Source of the DNA: Deltaproteobacteria bacterium
GTDB lineage: Bacteria > Desulfobacterota_D > UBA1144 > Nemesobacterales > JAJCZQ01
Assembly: GCA_029262335.1 (NCBI GenBank)
Contig: JAJCZQ010000050.1
Location: 1 to 54,735 of the forward strand
Length of the DNA stretch: 54,735 nt
Direction of reading: 5' to 3'
Shown here: positions 17,550 to 25,130 of the stretch, piece by piece
How the letters are laid out: every line of letters begins with the position of its first letter
Numbering within the stretch: position 1 is the first letter of the stretch
Translations under genes and position numbers: made by a program
The notes under the pieces: model-generated
Seen by the model: the letters and a program-made list of their open reading frames with translations, nothing else
The model's database searches: none
Told to the model about the DNA's origin: nothing

Positions 17550-17619
17550 ACACCCGGAAAAGTGTTAAACTCCTATCCTTTCTCCCCCCAGTTTTAGGAA
17601 CGGAAACTTTTCTGGGTGT
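17550..17619 (+). ncRNA. candidate structured RNA with C-rich apical loop
   Basis: ACACCCGGAAAAGT (17550-17563) pairs with ACTTTTCTGGGTGT (17606-17619) over 14 bp with one G-U. Inside, TCCTA (17571-17575) pairs with TAGGA (17595-17599), leaving a 19-nt apical loop with a run of six C. A TTCTATTT tract follows. It may be a small RNA or an unusual terminator; orientation is inferred from the T tract and the wobble pair. The loop sequence recurs in degenerate form near 17770-17792. Confidence 0.4.
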
Positions 17620-17730
17620 TTCTATTTCATATACAATTCAATCTATTTACAAATTAATGTGGCAAATTTTATACCAATAAATAATTAAATATAACTTGCT
17701 GTAATTCTTGTATATTTTTTTTTACTGCTG

Positions 17731-17739
17731 TGATATAAT
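17731..17739 (+). promoter_or_regulatory. extended -10 promoter candidate
   Basis: TGATATAAT is a perfect extended -10 (TGN plus TATAAT). A transcript would begin near the hairpin GAAGTA-CGAT-TACTTC and run toward the HTH-REC gene at 18209, giving a leader of over 400 nt that contains the inverted repeat at 17934-18014. Confidence 0.4.
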
Positions 17740-17933
17740 TTGCGCAGAAGTACGATTACTTCGAAAAAATATCCATTCTCCACCCAGTTATATAAAACAG
17801 ATCATTCATGAATCTACTTTATTAAATACATTATATTAAATTTTGAGTATAGATTCAAGAATATTATTTATAAAATTCTAAGATTTTTTTAAATAATAAT
17901 TTTAAGTCGGGAATTTTAAGATTGAGAGAAAGA

Positions 17934-18014
17934 ATATTACGACCTCTTAAATGGATTTTCAGGATTTGTGCCTAAAAATGCAAATTACGGGAGGTAATGA
18001 AGAGGCCGTAATAT
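17934..18014. repeat. 15-bp imperfect inverted repeat with 51-nt loop
   Basis: ATATTACGACCTCTT (17934-17948) and AAGAGGCCGTAATAT (18000-18014) are complementary at 14 of 15 positions. The loop contains GGGAGGTAATG, a Shine-Dalgarno-like sequence next to an ATG that opens only a four-codon frame. It could be a leader-RNA hairpin or a binding site. No transposase or target-site duplication is seen. Confidence 0.6.
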
Positions 18015-18208
18015 CAAGGGAACTTAATATATAAATTTTTATTTCATAAATGCATAGACTTAATCATTATTACGCATTGTTAATCATATGCTTACATTTA
18101 AACATCTTTTTAGTCATTAATCAAGTATAATAATACATATTATTAAAAAATATTTTTTGTCCGGTATTATATAAACAATAATAGTTATTTTTTAAGGGAT
18201 AATTAAAA

Positions 18209-18751
18209 ATGGAAAAAATAATGACTTTGGATGAACTATCCGAATATCTGCTGGTACCAAAACCTACACTCTACAGACTATTAACGCAGAAAAAAATTCC
18301 TGCCTTCAAGGTTGGAAACCAGTGGCGCTTCTCTGTTGAGCTTATTGATAATTGGTTAAAGAGTCAGATAAATTCAGTAAAAAACATTCTTGTGGTTGAT
18401 GATGAAGCAATTATATGCCTCAATCTGGAAAAGATTATAAAGGCAGAAGGCCATATACCCACCTCCGCTCAAAGTGGAGAAGAGGCTGAAAAGTTAATAA
18501 ATAATAATAATTATGATCTTATTTTTCTTGACCTTGCACTACCCGATATAAGCGGTGTTGAGATACTTAAATCTGTTAAACAGAAAAATCCGGATCAGTC
18601 TGTAATAATTATCACGGGTTTTCCGGAAAGTGAACTGATGGATCAGGCCCTGAACCTTTCTCCACTATCTGTCATTAAAAAGCCTTTTAAAAAAGAACAA
18701 ATTCAACAACTTATGAAAAGAATTTTTTCTTTTTCTACTTTCCAAACGTAA
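18209..18751 (+). CDS. HTH (excisionase/MerR-like) - receiver domain regulator
   Basis: A 180-residue regulator with reversed domain order. Residues 1-52 are an HTH_17/excisionase-type DNA-binding domain (MTLDELSEYLLVPKPTLYRL, then PAFKVGNQWRF). Residues 58-174 are a CheY-like receiver with Asp64/Asp65, phosphoacceptor Asp108, Thr136 and Lys158. Classical response regulators have the receiver first. The adjacent histidine kinase gene starts 13 bp downstream, so the two form a pair. AAGGGA precedes the ATG at about 10 bp. It probably controls promoters on kinase input; a site in the long upstream region is possible. Confidence 0.9.
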   Translation: MEKIMTLDELSEYLLVPKPTLYRLLTQKKIPAFKVGNQWRFSVELIDNWLKSQINSVKNILVVDDEAIICLNLEKIIKAEGHIPTSAQSGEEAEKLINNNNYDLIFLDLALPDISGVEILKSVKQKNPDQSVIIITGFPESELMDQALNLSPLSVIKKPFKKEQIQQLMKRIFSFSTFQT

Positions 18752-18764
18752 GTTTTTATATATT

Positions 18765-20792
18765 ATGGAAAGAATTTTCTCTCAGACTCCCTCGGGAAAT
18801 AAAAATATTAACGAACATTATTGCTGCCTTTATGAAGATGAAAGGCAAAACAAAAACCTCATCTTCTATCTTTACAGCAAATGTACTGCTATAAACAATA
18901 GAATCATTTATATCGCTGATGCCCGAAAGACTGAGTTTTTTATAAATTGCCTTGATTCCTTAAAAGTAGAATATGAACAGCTTATTAAGGATAAAAAGCT
19001 GTCATTAATTACATATAATGAAAAGAACATTCAACTCAATGGTCTTGAAGAAGAGTTACCAATTTCATCAATAAAGGAGGAACTTAATTCTGCTCTAAAT
19101 GATGGTTTTAACGGATTAAGCCTTATTGTAGAAAATAGTTATGCCCATATATGCTCGGCATCTTCCAGAAACCTTCTTGACTACGAATACAAGGTAAATC
19201 AATTCACAAAGGAAAATCAAAAATGTTCTATTTACTGCCTCTATGAGAAATCCCGAATAAGACCCAGCATTGCACTTGATATGTTGATCACACACCCTTC
19301 AATAGCAATAGACGATAAAAGCTACGACAACACTTTGTATATAGACCCTGTTGAGTTTCTTAAGGATGACAGGGACTCGGTAATTCTGAATTTCTGGATT
19401 AACAATCTAAAAGAAAGATCAAAAATTAATGAATCGGTGTTCCTAGATTCGGTAATTGAAAACATTCCAAATATGGTTTTTATAAAAGATTCGGAAGACC
19501 TGAGGTTTGTAAGAATTAACAAGGCAGGAGAAGAACTCACCGGACTAAAAAGAGAGGAGTTACTCGGCAAGAACGACTATGATTTCTTTCCGGATGATGA
19601 AGCCGATTTTTTTACTTCAAAAGACAAGGAAGTACTAAGAAGTGGTGTACTGCACGACATTGAAGAAGAGCCTATACATACAAAAAACAAAGGGACAAGA
19701 ATTCTACATACAAAGAAAATCCCACTGCTTGACAATAGCGGGAACCCTGCTTACCTGCTTGGGATATCTGAAGATATTACAAATACCAAGATTGCTCAAA
19801 AGAAAATACAACTAAGTGAAGAAAGATATAAAGCTGTAGTCGAAGACCAGACCGAGTATATTTGCCGGTTCCTTCCAAAAAGCGGCAACCTGACATTTTT
19901 GAATGAAGCATACTGCAGGTACTTTGGGAAACCCAAAAATGAACTTATAGGCACAAGTTTCCTTGACCTGATTCCTGAAAATGACAGGGAATTTCTTATT
20001 GAATATTTTAAAACTTTTGATTCCAATAACTATGTAAAGACAATTGAACACAGGGCTCTTACAAAAAACAATGAAATAAGGTGGCAGCAGTGGACAGACC
20101 GTGCAATCTTTAATGATGCAGGAGAAATTATAGAATTTCAGTCCGTAGGAAGGGATATCACAGATCTGAGGAATGCTTATGAAGAGAATCAGCTCAACGA
20201 ATCACTAATTAAGGAGATACACCACCGTGTTAAAAATAATCTTCAGGTAATTTCATCCTTTATTGATCTAAGATCAGAAGATATAAGAGACTCTCAGTCC
20301 AAAAAAGTAATTGACGAAACCCAGAACAGAATATCTACTATTGGAATTCTTTACGACCATCTTTGCAGATCAAAGGAAGTTTCAGATATTCATATGGGCA
20401 GATACATAAGTGAACTCACTCAAAGCCTTTTAAATTCACAAAGGGATGAAAACCAAAAAATACAGATCATTGAAAATATTGAAACCATGCATATTGACAT
20501 AAGTAAAGCGCTGCCCTGTGGACTTATTACAAATGAACTCATTTCAAACTCTATAGAACATGCTTTTCCGGAAAACAACCCGGGCATTATAAACATTGAC
20601 CTTGAGATTAAGGACAATAAACATATTCTTAGCATTTCTGACAACGGCATTGGCCTGCCGGAGGATTTTATTCTCGGACAATGCAGTTCACTTGGGCTGC
20701 AGATTGTTCAAAAACTTACCAAGCAGATAAATGGTTCCATAAAAGTTGAGAATGGGAAAGGAACAAGATTTACAATAGAATTTAATGCGTAA
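18765..20792 (+). CDS. MEDS-PAS-PAS histidine kinase (HisKA_2 type)
   Basis: A 675-residue soluble sensor kinase. Residues about 15-185 fit the MEDS domain (HYCCLYEDERQNKNLIFYLY, IIYIADA, the later SIYCLYEKSRI), first described in DcmR and methanogen regulators and proposed to sense small hydrocarbon derivatives. PAS 1 covers about 222-345 and PAS 2 about 350-470. HisKA_2 has IHHRVKNNLQVISSFI with His486/His487. The HATPase domain shows NELISNSIEHAF, DNGIGLP and SLGLQIV. There is no TM segment, so it is cytoplasmic. It sits 13 bp after the HTH-REC gene. The ligand is unknown. Confidence 0.88.
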   Translation: MERIFSQTPSGNKNINEHYCCLYEDERQNKNLIFYLYSKCTAINNRIIYIADARKTEFFINCLDSLKVEYEQLIKDKKLSLITYNEKNIQLNGLEEELPISSIKEELNSALNDGFNGLSLIVENSYAHICSASSRNLLDYEYKVNQFTKENQKCSIYCLYEKSRIRPSIALDMLITHPSIAIDDKSYDNTLYIDPVEFLKDDRDSVILNFWINNLKERSKINESVFLDSVIENIPNMVFIKDSEDLRFVRINKAGEELTGLKREELLGKNDYDFFPDDEADFFTSKDKEVLRSGVLHDIEEEPIHTKNKGTRILHTKKIPLLDNSGNPAYLLGISEDITNTKIAQKKIQLSEERYKAVVEDQTEYICRFLPKSGNLTFLNEAYCRYFGKPKNELIGTSFLDLIPENDREFLIEYFKTFDSNNYVKTIEHRALTKNNEIRWQQWTDRAIFNDAGEIIEFQSVGRDITDLRNAYEENQLNESLIKEIHHRVKNNLQVISSFIDLRSEDIRDSQSKKVIDETQNRISTIGILYDHLCRSKEVSDIHMGRYISELTQSLLNSQRDENQKIQIIENIETMHIDISKALPCGLITNELISNSIEHAFPENNPGIINIDLEIKDNKHILSISDNGIGLPEDFILGQCSSLGLQIVQKLTKQINGSIKVENGKGTRFTIEFNA

Positions 20793-20798
20793 ATATTA

Positions 20799-21062
20799 CT
20801 ATTTATAATGATTAAATGCGTCAACACATGCTTTTAGACATATTTCATCTTCCAGGTTTGGCAGGAAAGATGTATCTTCATTACACATGTCTTCTACTTT
20901 TAAACCCTTGTAATCAATTTTTGAAATCTTTTTAAACATCTCCTGGCTTACATGATAACAGTCATAATAAACCTGCTTGTATTCGGTCTCCGATTCATCA
21001 GAATTAAAACCTTCACATCCAAAAACTAAAAATAAACATGTCAAAATCAAAAATATTTTCAT
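20799..21062 (-). CDS. small lipoprotein of unknown function
   Basis: An 87-residue protein. The signal peptide has lipobox VFGC with the lipidated Cys16. The mature part is acidic (DESETEYKQ) and has four more cysteines (DCYH, DMCNE, EICLKAC) that could form two disulfides in the periplasm. No family is recognised. It is convergent with the MEDS kinase gene (6 bp between stops) and lies downstream of tRNA-Thr on the same strand, so it may share that transcript or have its own promoter. Confidence 0.72.
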   Translation of the reverse strand: MKIFLILTCLFLVFGCEGFNSDESETEYKQVYYDCYHVSQEMFKKISKIDYKGLKVEDMCNEDTSFLPNLEDEICLKACVDAFNHYK

Positions 21063-21118
21063 TGTTGAAATAATATATCAGAATTGTGTAGAGAAGATAT
21101 AAAATAATTTTAATTTTC

Positions 21119-21190
21119 AGCCGACGAAGGGAGTTGAACCCTTGACCTGCTCATTACGAGTGAGCTGCTCTGCCACTGAGCTACGTCGGC
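21119..21190 (-). tRNA. tRNA-Thr (anticodon CGT)
   Basis: The minus strand gives acceptor arms GCCGACG/CGTCGGC (7 bp). The D-arm is AGCTCAGTGGCAGAGC. The anticodon stem GCTCA/TGAGC encloses loop CTCGTAA with anticodon CGT, and the T-arm has GGGTTCAACTCCC. The discriminator is T and CCA is not encoded. It lies between a terminator for the OmpA-like gene and a small lipoprotein gene. Confidence 0.97.
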
Positions 21191-21230
21191 AAATATGAAT
21201 GATAATTTTATCAGCATGGCTTTTATTTTC

Positions 21231-21262
21231 AAAAAAAAAACCCGGATTGTTTCCAATCCGGG
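21231..21262 (-). terminator. intrinsic terminator of the OmpA-like gene
   Basis: A perfect 9-bp stem (CCCGGATTG at 21241-21249 with CAATCCGGG at 21254-21262, 4-nt loop) is followed on the minus strand by at least ten T (21240-21231). It lies 32 bp after the stop of the OmpA-like lipoprotein gene and separates it from tRNA-Thr. One of the clearest terminators in the window. Confidence 0.92.
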
Positions 21263-21294
21263 CCTTCCTCATCTTTTCCTAACTTATTTATTTT

Positions 21295-22275
21295 TTACTG
21301 TGGATAAATAACAGGTGCTTCCGGGTCTACCGGGAGAAACCTTGCACGTCTGTTGAGCTGGTATTCGCTCTCCGTACTTCCAGGGGCAAACTGACTGGTC
21401 TCACCCTTTGTAAGGGCAATTATTCTCTTTGGATTAATTCCAAGCTGTACGAGATAACTTCTTGCAGCTTCAGCCCTTCTCTTGGCAAGTCTCAGGTTAT
21501 AGTCATTAGACCCCCTGATATCGGCATAACCATTTATGACAATTGTAAGTTCGGGGTTTTCCTTCATAGTTTGGGCATTTTGCTGTAAGACGGGCATTGC
21601 GTCCTGCCTTATATATGACTGATCAAAATCAAAGAATACATCAGTCAGTTCATATACATCAATAATTTCCACAGGCTGAGGTGGTATAATGACTTCACTG
21701 TTTAAAATTTCATTTACCCTTGCATAATATGCTTCCTCTAGCATTCCACGTGACCTTACTGTTCCAAGCTGGCCAATCTTGTAATCAAAAAATGGAATTA
21801 CCGTATAATTAGCTTTTACTTTTGTACTGTTTTCACCTGCTCTTGAAACATCAACATGGAGTTTTTCTTTTGTAAAAAGCGGATGCGGCGGGGCCTCGGT
21901 AGGTGTAAGTTTAGTCCAGTAAGAAATCTTGTGAAGATAGGAAGTAACATTAGATTCGTTAGCTGTCCTTTCGCCGGGCCTGCTGTATGTCCGTTGGGCT
22001 TTACCAAACAACGGGTCTATGACCCAGGCATGTTCAAACTGGATCTTTCCAGTTGGTTTATCGGAATATTTTATTTTCCATCCCATCTCATTTGCGGCCT
22101 GGTCTGCTGCATTCCACACCTTGTCATAATTTTTATTGTACTTAACTGCATGGTTCTTCCAGTACCCGTCTTCGGGTACATTAACCGGTACTTCTGCTAC
22201 ACATGAAACAAAGAACATTAAAGGCAGCAAAAGTATTAAAAACTTATAATTAGTTCTATATATTCTATTCTCCAT
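21295..22275 (-). CDS. OmpA-family outer-membrane lipoprotein
   Basis: A 326-residue protein. The N-terminal signal ends in lipobox FVSC, so it is probably lipidated. Residues about 35-200 form a globular domain that I do not recognise. Residues about 215-320 are an OmpA-like peptidoglycan-binding domain (FDFDQSYIRQDAMPVL, INGYADIRGSNDYNLRLAKR, LNRRARF), like Pal. It likely tethers the outer membrane to the cell wall. The start sits in three tandem ATGGAGA units, each an ATG plus a Shine-Dalgarno-like GGAG; only the last ATG is in frame. It ends in a strong terminator. It is downstream of another exported protein gene. Confidence 0.88.
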   Translation of the reverse strand: MENRIYRTNYKFLILLLPLMFFVSCVAEVPVNVPEDGYWKNHAVKYNKNYDKVWNAADQAANEMGWKIKYSDKPTGKIQFEHAWVIDPLFGKAQRTYSRPGERTANESNVTSYLHKISYWTKLTPTEAPPHPLFTKEKLHVDVSRAGENSTKVKANYTVIPFFDYKIGQLGTVRSRGMLEEAYYARVNEILNSEVIIPPQPVEIIDVYELTDVFFDFDQSYIRQDAMPVLQQNAQTMKENPELTIVINGYADIRGSNDYNLRLAKRRAEAARSYLVQLGINPKRIIALTKGETSQFAPGSTESEYQLNRRARFLPVDPEAPVIYPQ

Positions 22276-22290
22276 TCTCCATTCTCCATT
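22267..22290 (-). repeat. heptamer tandem repeat at the OmpA-like start codon
   Basis: On the minus strand the 7-bp unit ATGGAGA (plus strand ATTCTCC phase) occurs three times in a row, immediately upstream of and running into the start codon at 22275. Each unit carries both ATG and GGAG. Because 7 is not a multiple of 3, gain or loss of a unit shifts the spare ATGs but keeps the final start in place, changing only Shine-Dalgarno supply and competing starts. Confidence 0.7.
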
Positions 22291-22300
22291 TTAAATCATT

Positions 22301-22639
22301 CTAGTAAACGCATTTACTTCCAAGAACATTGTCTCTCTTCTGGTAAATGTGAACACAAAAAGGCTGGAATAAAGCGGTCCTGCCCCTGTCTGCAAGTATC
22401 CCTGCAAGTGTATCAGCCTTCTTTTGGTTAGGTGGAGACCCTACAGCCTTTGAAGAAACCTTTACCCAGAGTGAAACAGGTGTGTCCCAGGCTGCAAGTA
22501 CAACTCCGGGAAGTCCGTTCACAATTGCTGTAAAATGTTTTTGTGAAGCCGTTGGGGGAAAATACTGGTTAGAGTAGGAATTTACGCTAAACCCAAATAC
22601 AATCATTAAAAATAAAGTAATAGATAGAAACTTATGCAT
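22301..22639 (-). CDS. exported small protein of unknown function
   Basis: A 112-residue protein with a Sec signal peptide (hydrophobic 5-20, likely cleavage near VNSYS). The mature part of about 90 residues has two cysteines (QPFCVHIY, SKCVY) and no recognised domain. Start support is strong: GGAGGTGGAGG directly precedes the ATG. It lies 25 bp upstream of the OmpA-like lipoprotein gene on the same strand, so the two envelope proteins are probably co-transcribed, with the terminator at 21231-21262 ending both. Confidence 0.75.
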   Translation of the reverse strand: MHKFLSITLFLMIVFGFSVNSYSNQYFPPTASQKHFTAIVNGLPGVVLAAWDTPVSLWVKVSSKAVGSPPNQKKADTLAGILADRGRTALFQPFCVHIYQKRDNVLGSKCVY

Positions 22640-22774
22640 CCTCCACCTCCATTAACCGGGAAGAAAAATATTTTGTTCAATATAATTGTAATAATAATTT
22701 AAAATTTTTCTAGTATTTAATATAAAATTATTAAGTATTGAAAAGGATTTAAGAAACCAACCTAAAATTTTAAT

Positions 22775-24184
22775 TTAATTTGTCAGATTTTGGAAAATAT
22801 AGTGTGCAGCATCCTTACCCGATTTAATACTGTCCGGAATACCCACTCCTCCGTACGCATTGCCTGAAAGTGCCAGTAAAGGGTATTTCTTAATTTCAGC
22901 CTTAATCTTAGCGAGTAGTTCGGAATAACCTAGATTATACTGGGGCATTGAATCCGGATACCTGTAAATATCGAAGCTATATGGTTCTGATTTGATATTA
23001 AAAAGTGTATCTAAATCTTTTAGTACAAGATTCAGTATTTGAGAATTGCTAAATTCCATAATATTTTTGTGAAATGCCCCACCCAGGAAACAACGGACGA
23101 TTTCGTAATTATCAGGGGCCCTGTTTGAAAATTTATGAGAAGAAAAAGAGCAGGCTATTACATTCATATTCTCTGTCTTTGGGATGACAACTCCAAACCC
23201 TTCCGGGAAAGATGGACAATTTTTCTTTTCAAATACCAGGTTCACAACTATCGATGATTCATATTTAATTTCATTTAACAATGATGCCAATGTGTTGTCT
23301 GTATTAATTAACAGTTTTGAAGATATATAAGAAGGCCCGGCCAGTATTAATGCATCAGTCTCAATTTTATCTCCGCATTCAGTTCTCAATTGCCATCCAT
23401 TCTCTGATTTTGCAACTTCTTCTATTGCTGAGTTATAGTGGATCTTCAGATCCGGTATTGATTCAATTATAGCCGAGGTTAATTCAGACAGCCCGTTACT
23501 GAATGATACAAACATCCCGTACCTTGCTCCGCTTTCTGTTTTGGAAATTTTTGATAAACCATATTTTTCACTTATTCCTTTAATAACGGATCCATACTGC
23601 TGCTCCATCGCAACAAATTCAGGGAGTATTGATTTAATGCTTAACTTTGAAGGGTCACCTGTATAGATACCCCCGATTAAGGGCTGCGCCACTTTTTCAA
23701 GAAGCTCAGTCCCAAACCTTCGAAGGACAAAAGATTCGAGTGATTCATCCTCTTCATCCGAACGGGGTTCCAGTGATTGTTCTTCCAGGATTCTTTTCTT
23801 TCCTTCATCAGTGAAGAATAAACTCTTTTTAAATGCTTCAATATTTGAAGGCGCCATTAGGAAGAAACCTTCGGGTAGTTCGTTTAATTTTCCGTCAAAG
23901 GATATATAGGTTTTTCTGTTTGAATCGTTAGTGGATATTAATTTATTTTCTATTCCGAGTTTTCTGCAAAGTTCAACTGCCCAGGGCTTGGATGTAATAA
24001 ATGAATCAGCCCCTTCTTCTATTACAAAGCCTTTTCCTGTTTTTGTGGAGATATTCCCCCCTGCCCTGCTGCTCTTTTCAAATATCTCAAGCTCAATATC
24101 AGTATTGTTTTCCTTATTAAGGCAATTTAGATAGTAGGCGGCTGTCAATCCGGAAATGCCTGCACCTATTATTGTAATTTTCAT
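22775..24184 (-). CDS. hemG: protoporphyrinogen/coproporphyrinogen oxidase (HemG/HemY family)
   Basis: A 469-residue FAD enzyme oxidising protoporphyrinogen IX (or coproporphyrinogen III in the Gram-positive branch) late in heme synthesis. The N-terminal dinucleotide site is IGAGISGLTAAYYL. FEKSSRAGGNISTKTGKGFVIEEGADSF follows closely, a family hallmark. The C-terminus ends with the flavin-site motif LSGNAYGGVGIPDSIKSG. HemY-type enzymes use oxygen, pointing to aerobic growth. It is the last gene of hemDE-hemH-hemG, 19 bp after hemH. The gene order with ferrochelatase directly upstream favours the protoporphyrin route, but the substrate cannot be proved here. Confidence 0.93.
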   Translation of the reverse strand: MKITIIGAGISGLTAAYYLNCLNKENNTDIELEIFEKSSRAGGNISTKTGKGFVIEEGADSFITSKPWAVELCRKLGIENKLISTNDSNRKTYISFDGKLNELPEGFFLMAPSNIEAFKKSLFFTDEGKKRILEEQSLEPRSDEEDESLESFVLRRFGTELLEKVAQPLIGGIYTGDPSKLSIKSILPEFVAMEQQYGSVIKGISEKYGLSKISKTESGARYGMFVSFSNGLSELTSAIIESIPDLKIHYNSAIEEVAKSENGWQLRTECGDKIETDALILAGPSYISSKLLINTDNTLASLLNEIKYESSIVVNLVFEKKNCPSFPEGFGVVIPKTENMNVIACSFSSHKFSNRAPDNYEIVRCFLGGAFHKNIMEFSNSQILNLVLKDLDTLFNIKSEPYSFDIYRYPDSMPQYNLGYSELLAKIKAEIKKYPLLALSGNAYGGVGIPDSIKSGKDAAHYIFQNLTN

Positions 24185-24203
24185 TTAAGTTTTAGAAAAT
24201 CCC

Positions 24204-25130
24204 TTAGGGGTTTATCTTCTTAAGGACACTCTCTTCGAGTGAACGAATGTAAAGGTCATCATCATTAACTGTTTTTGCAATATACAGGTTAATACCGTTT
24301 TTTTCGGCTGCTTCCCTGGCTTCAATTCCAATATCAAAAAGTACTTCAACATGATCACAAAGAAATCCTATTGCCTGTACCACTATATTTTTTACACCCT
24401 CTTTAGCTATTTCATCAATAACATCACAGATATCCGGCTCCAGCCATGGGCTTGAAGGTGCACCGCTTCTGCTCTGATAAGCAGTCATCCAGTTTTTGTG
24501 CCCAAGGTGCTCGGCCACCTGCCGGGACGAACTCTCAAACTGGCTTACATATGGTGAACTCTCAGCCATTGGCACTGGTATACTGTGGGCAGTAAATATG
24601 AGCCTTGTTGCTTCAAGCTCATCATCACTTATCTGGTTAAAACAACTTTGAATATTCTCTGCACAGTTTTCAATGAATAGGGGATGGTCAAAAAGCACAT
24701 CAGTATATACAAATTCAAGTTCAAGATTCTGGTCCCTGCAAGCCTCTTCAAATTCCCTTTGGTACCGTTCCCAGCTTGTATCGCACTGGTATATTGCCAT
24801 TATAACGCCTATCGCTTTTTTAACCCCGAGGTCAGCAACCTGTTTTACAGTGTCCTGGTAAAAAGGGTGCCAGTTTCTCATCCCTACAAAAACGGGAAGG
24901 TCATACCCTTTCTCGCTTAGAAACTTTTGGAGTTTATCTCCCTGTTTATAAGTAAGTTCATTAAGCGGGGACTTACCGCCTATTAATTCATAATGATGAG
25001 CCACTTCCATAAGCCTGTCTTCAGGAATAGGCCTGCCGCTGGATACGTTCTTTAGAAACGGGATAATATCTTCAGGTTTTTCGGGGCCGCCGTAACCAAT
25101 CAGGACTACTGCACCGTATTCAGTACTCAT
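24204..25130 (-). CDS. hemH: ferrochelatase
   Basis: Inserts Fe2+ into protoporphyrin IX (or coproporphyrin III). The 308-residue protein has the N-terminal LIGYGGPEKPEDI, the metal-site histidine in LIFTAHSIPVPM and the pocket YQSRSGAPSSPWLEPD. The C-terminal IGFLCDHVEVLFDIGIEA has the conserved His-Glu pair. Its ATG overlaps the hemDE stop codon by 1 bp (TAATG), so translation is coupled. No [2Fe-2S] C-terminal extension is present. The protein should lie in the cytoplasm or at the membrane face. Confidence 0.95.
   Translation of the reverse strand: MSTEYGAVVLIGYGGPEKPEDIIPFLKNVSSGRPIPEDRLMEVAHHYELIGGKSPLNELTYKQGDKLQKFLSEKGYDLPVFVGMRNWHPFYQDTVKQVADLGVKKAIGVIMAIYQCDTSWERYQREFEEACRDQNLELEFVYTDVLFDHPLFIENCAENIQSCFNQISDDELEATRLIFTAHSIPVPMAESSPYVSQFESSSRQVAEHLGHKNWMTAYQSRSGAPSSPWLEPDICDVIDEIAKEGVKNIVVQAIGFLCDHVEVLFDIGIEAREAAEKNGINLYIAKTVNDDDLYIRSLEESVLKKINP

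Larger units (their letters stand above)
17398..18208. other. 811-bp gene-free region with inverted repeats
   Basis: The longest gap in the window, very AT-rich. It holds a structured element at 17550-17619, an extended -10 promoter candidate TGATATAAT at 17731-17739 followed by a small hairpin (GAAGTA/TACTTC, 17746-17761), and a 15-bp inverted repeat at 17934-18014. A 27-codon ORF (17951-18034) lies inside the latter without a Shine-Dalgarno sequence. No tRNA or known riboswitch was recognised. AAGGGA about 10 bp before 18209 serves the next gene. Confidence 0.6.

Noticed and set aside
17398-18208. CRISPR array or insertion-sequence remnant in the long gap
   Set aside because: There are no regularly spaced direct repeats and no transposase fragment; only unrelated inverted repeats are seen.
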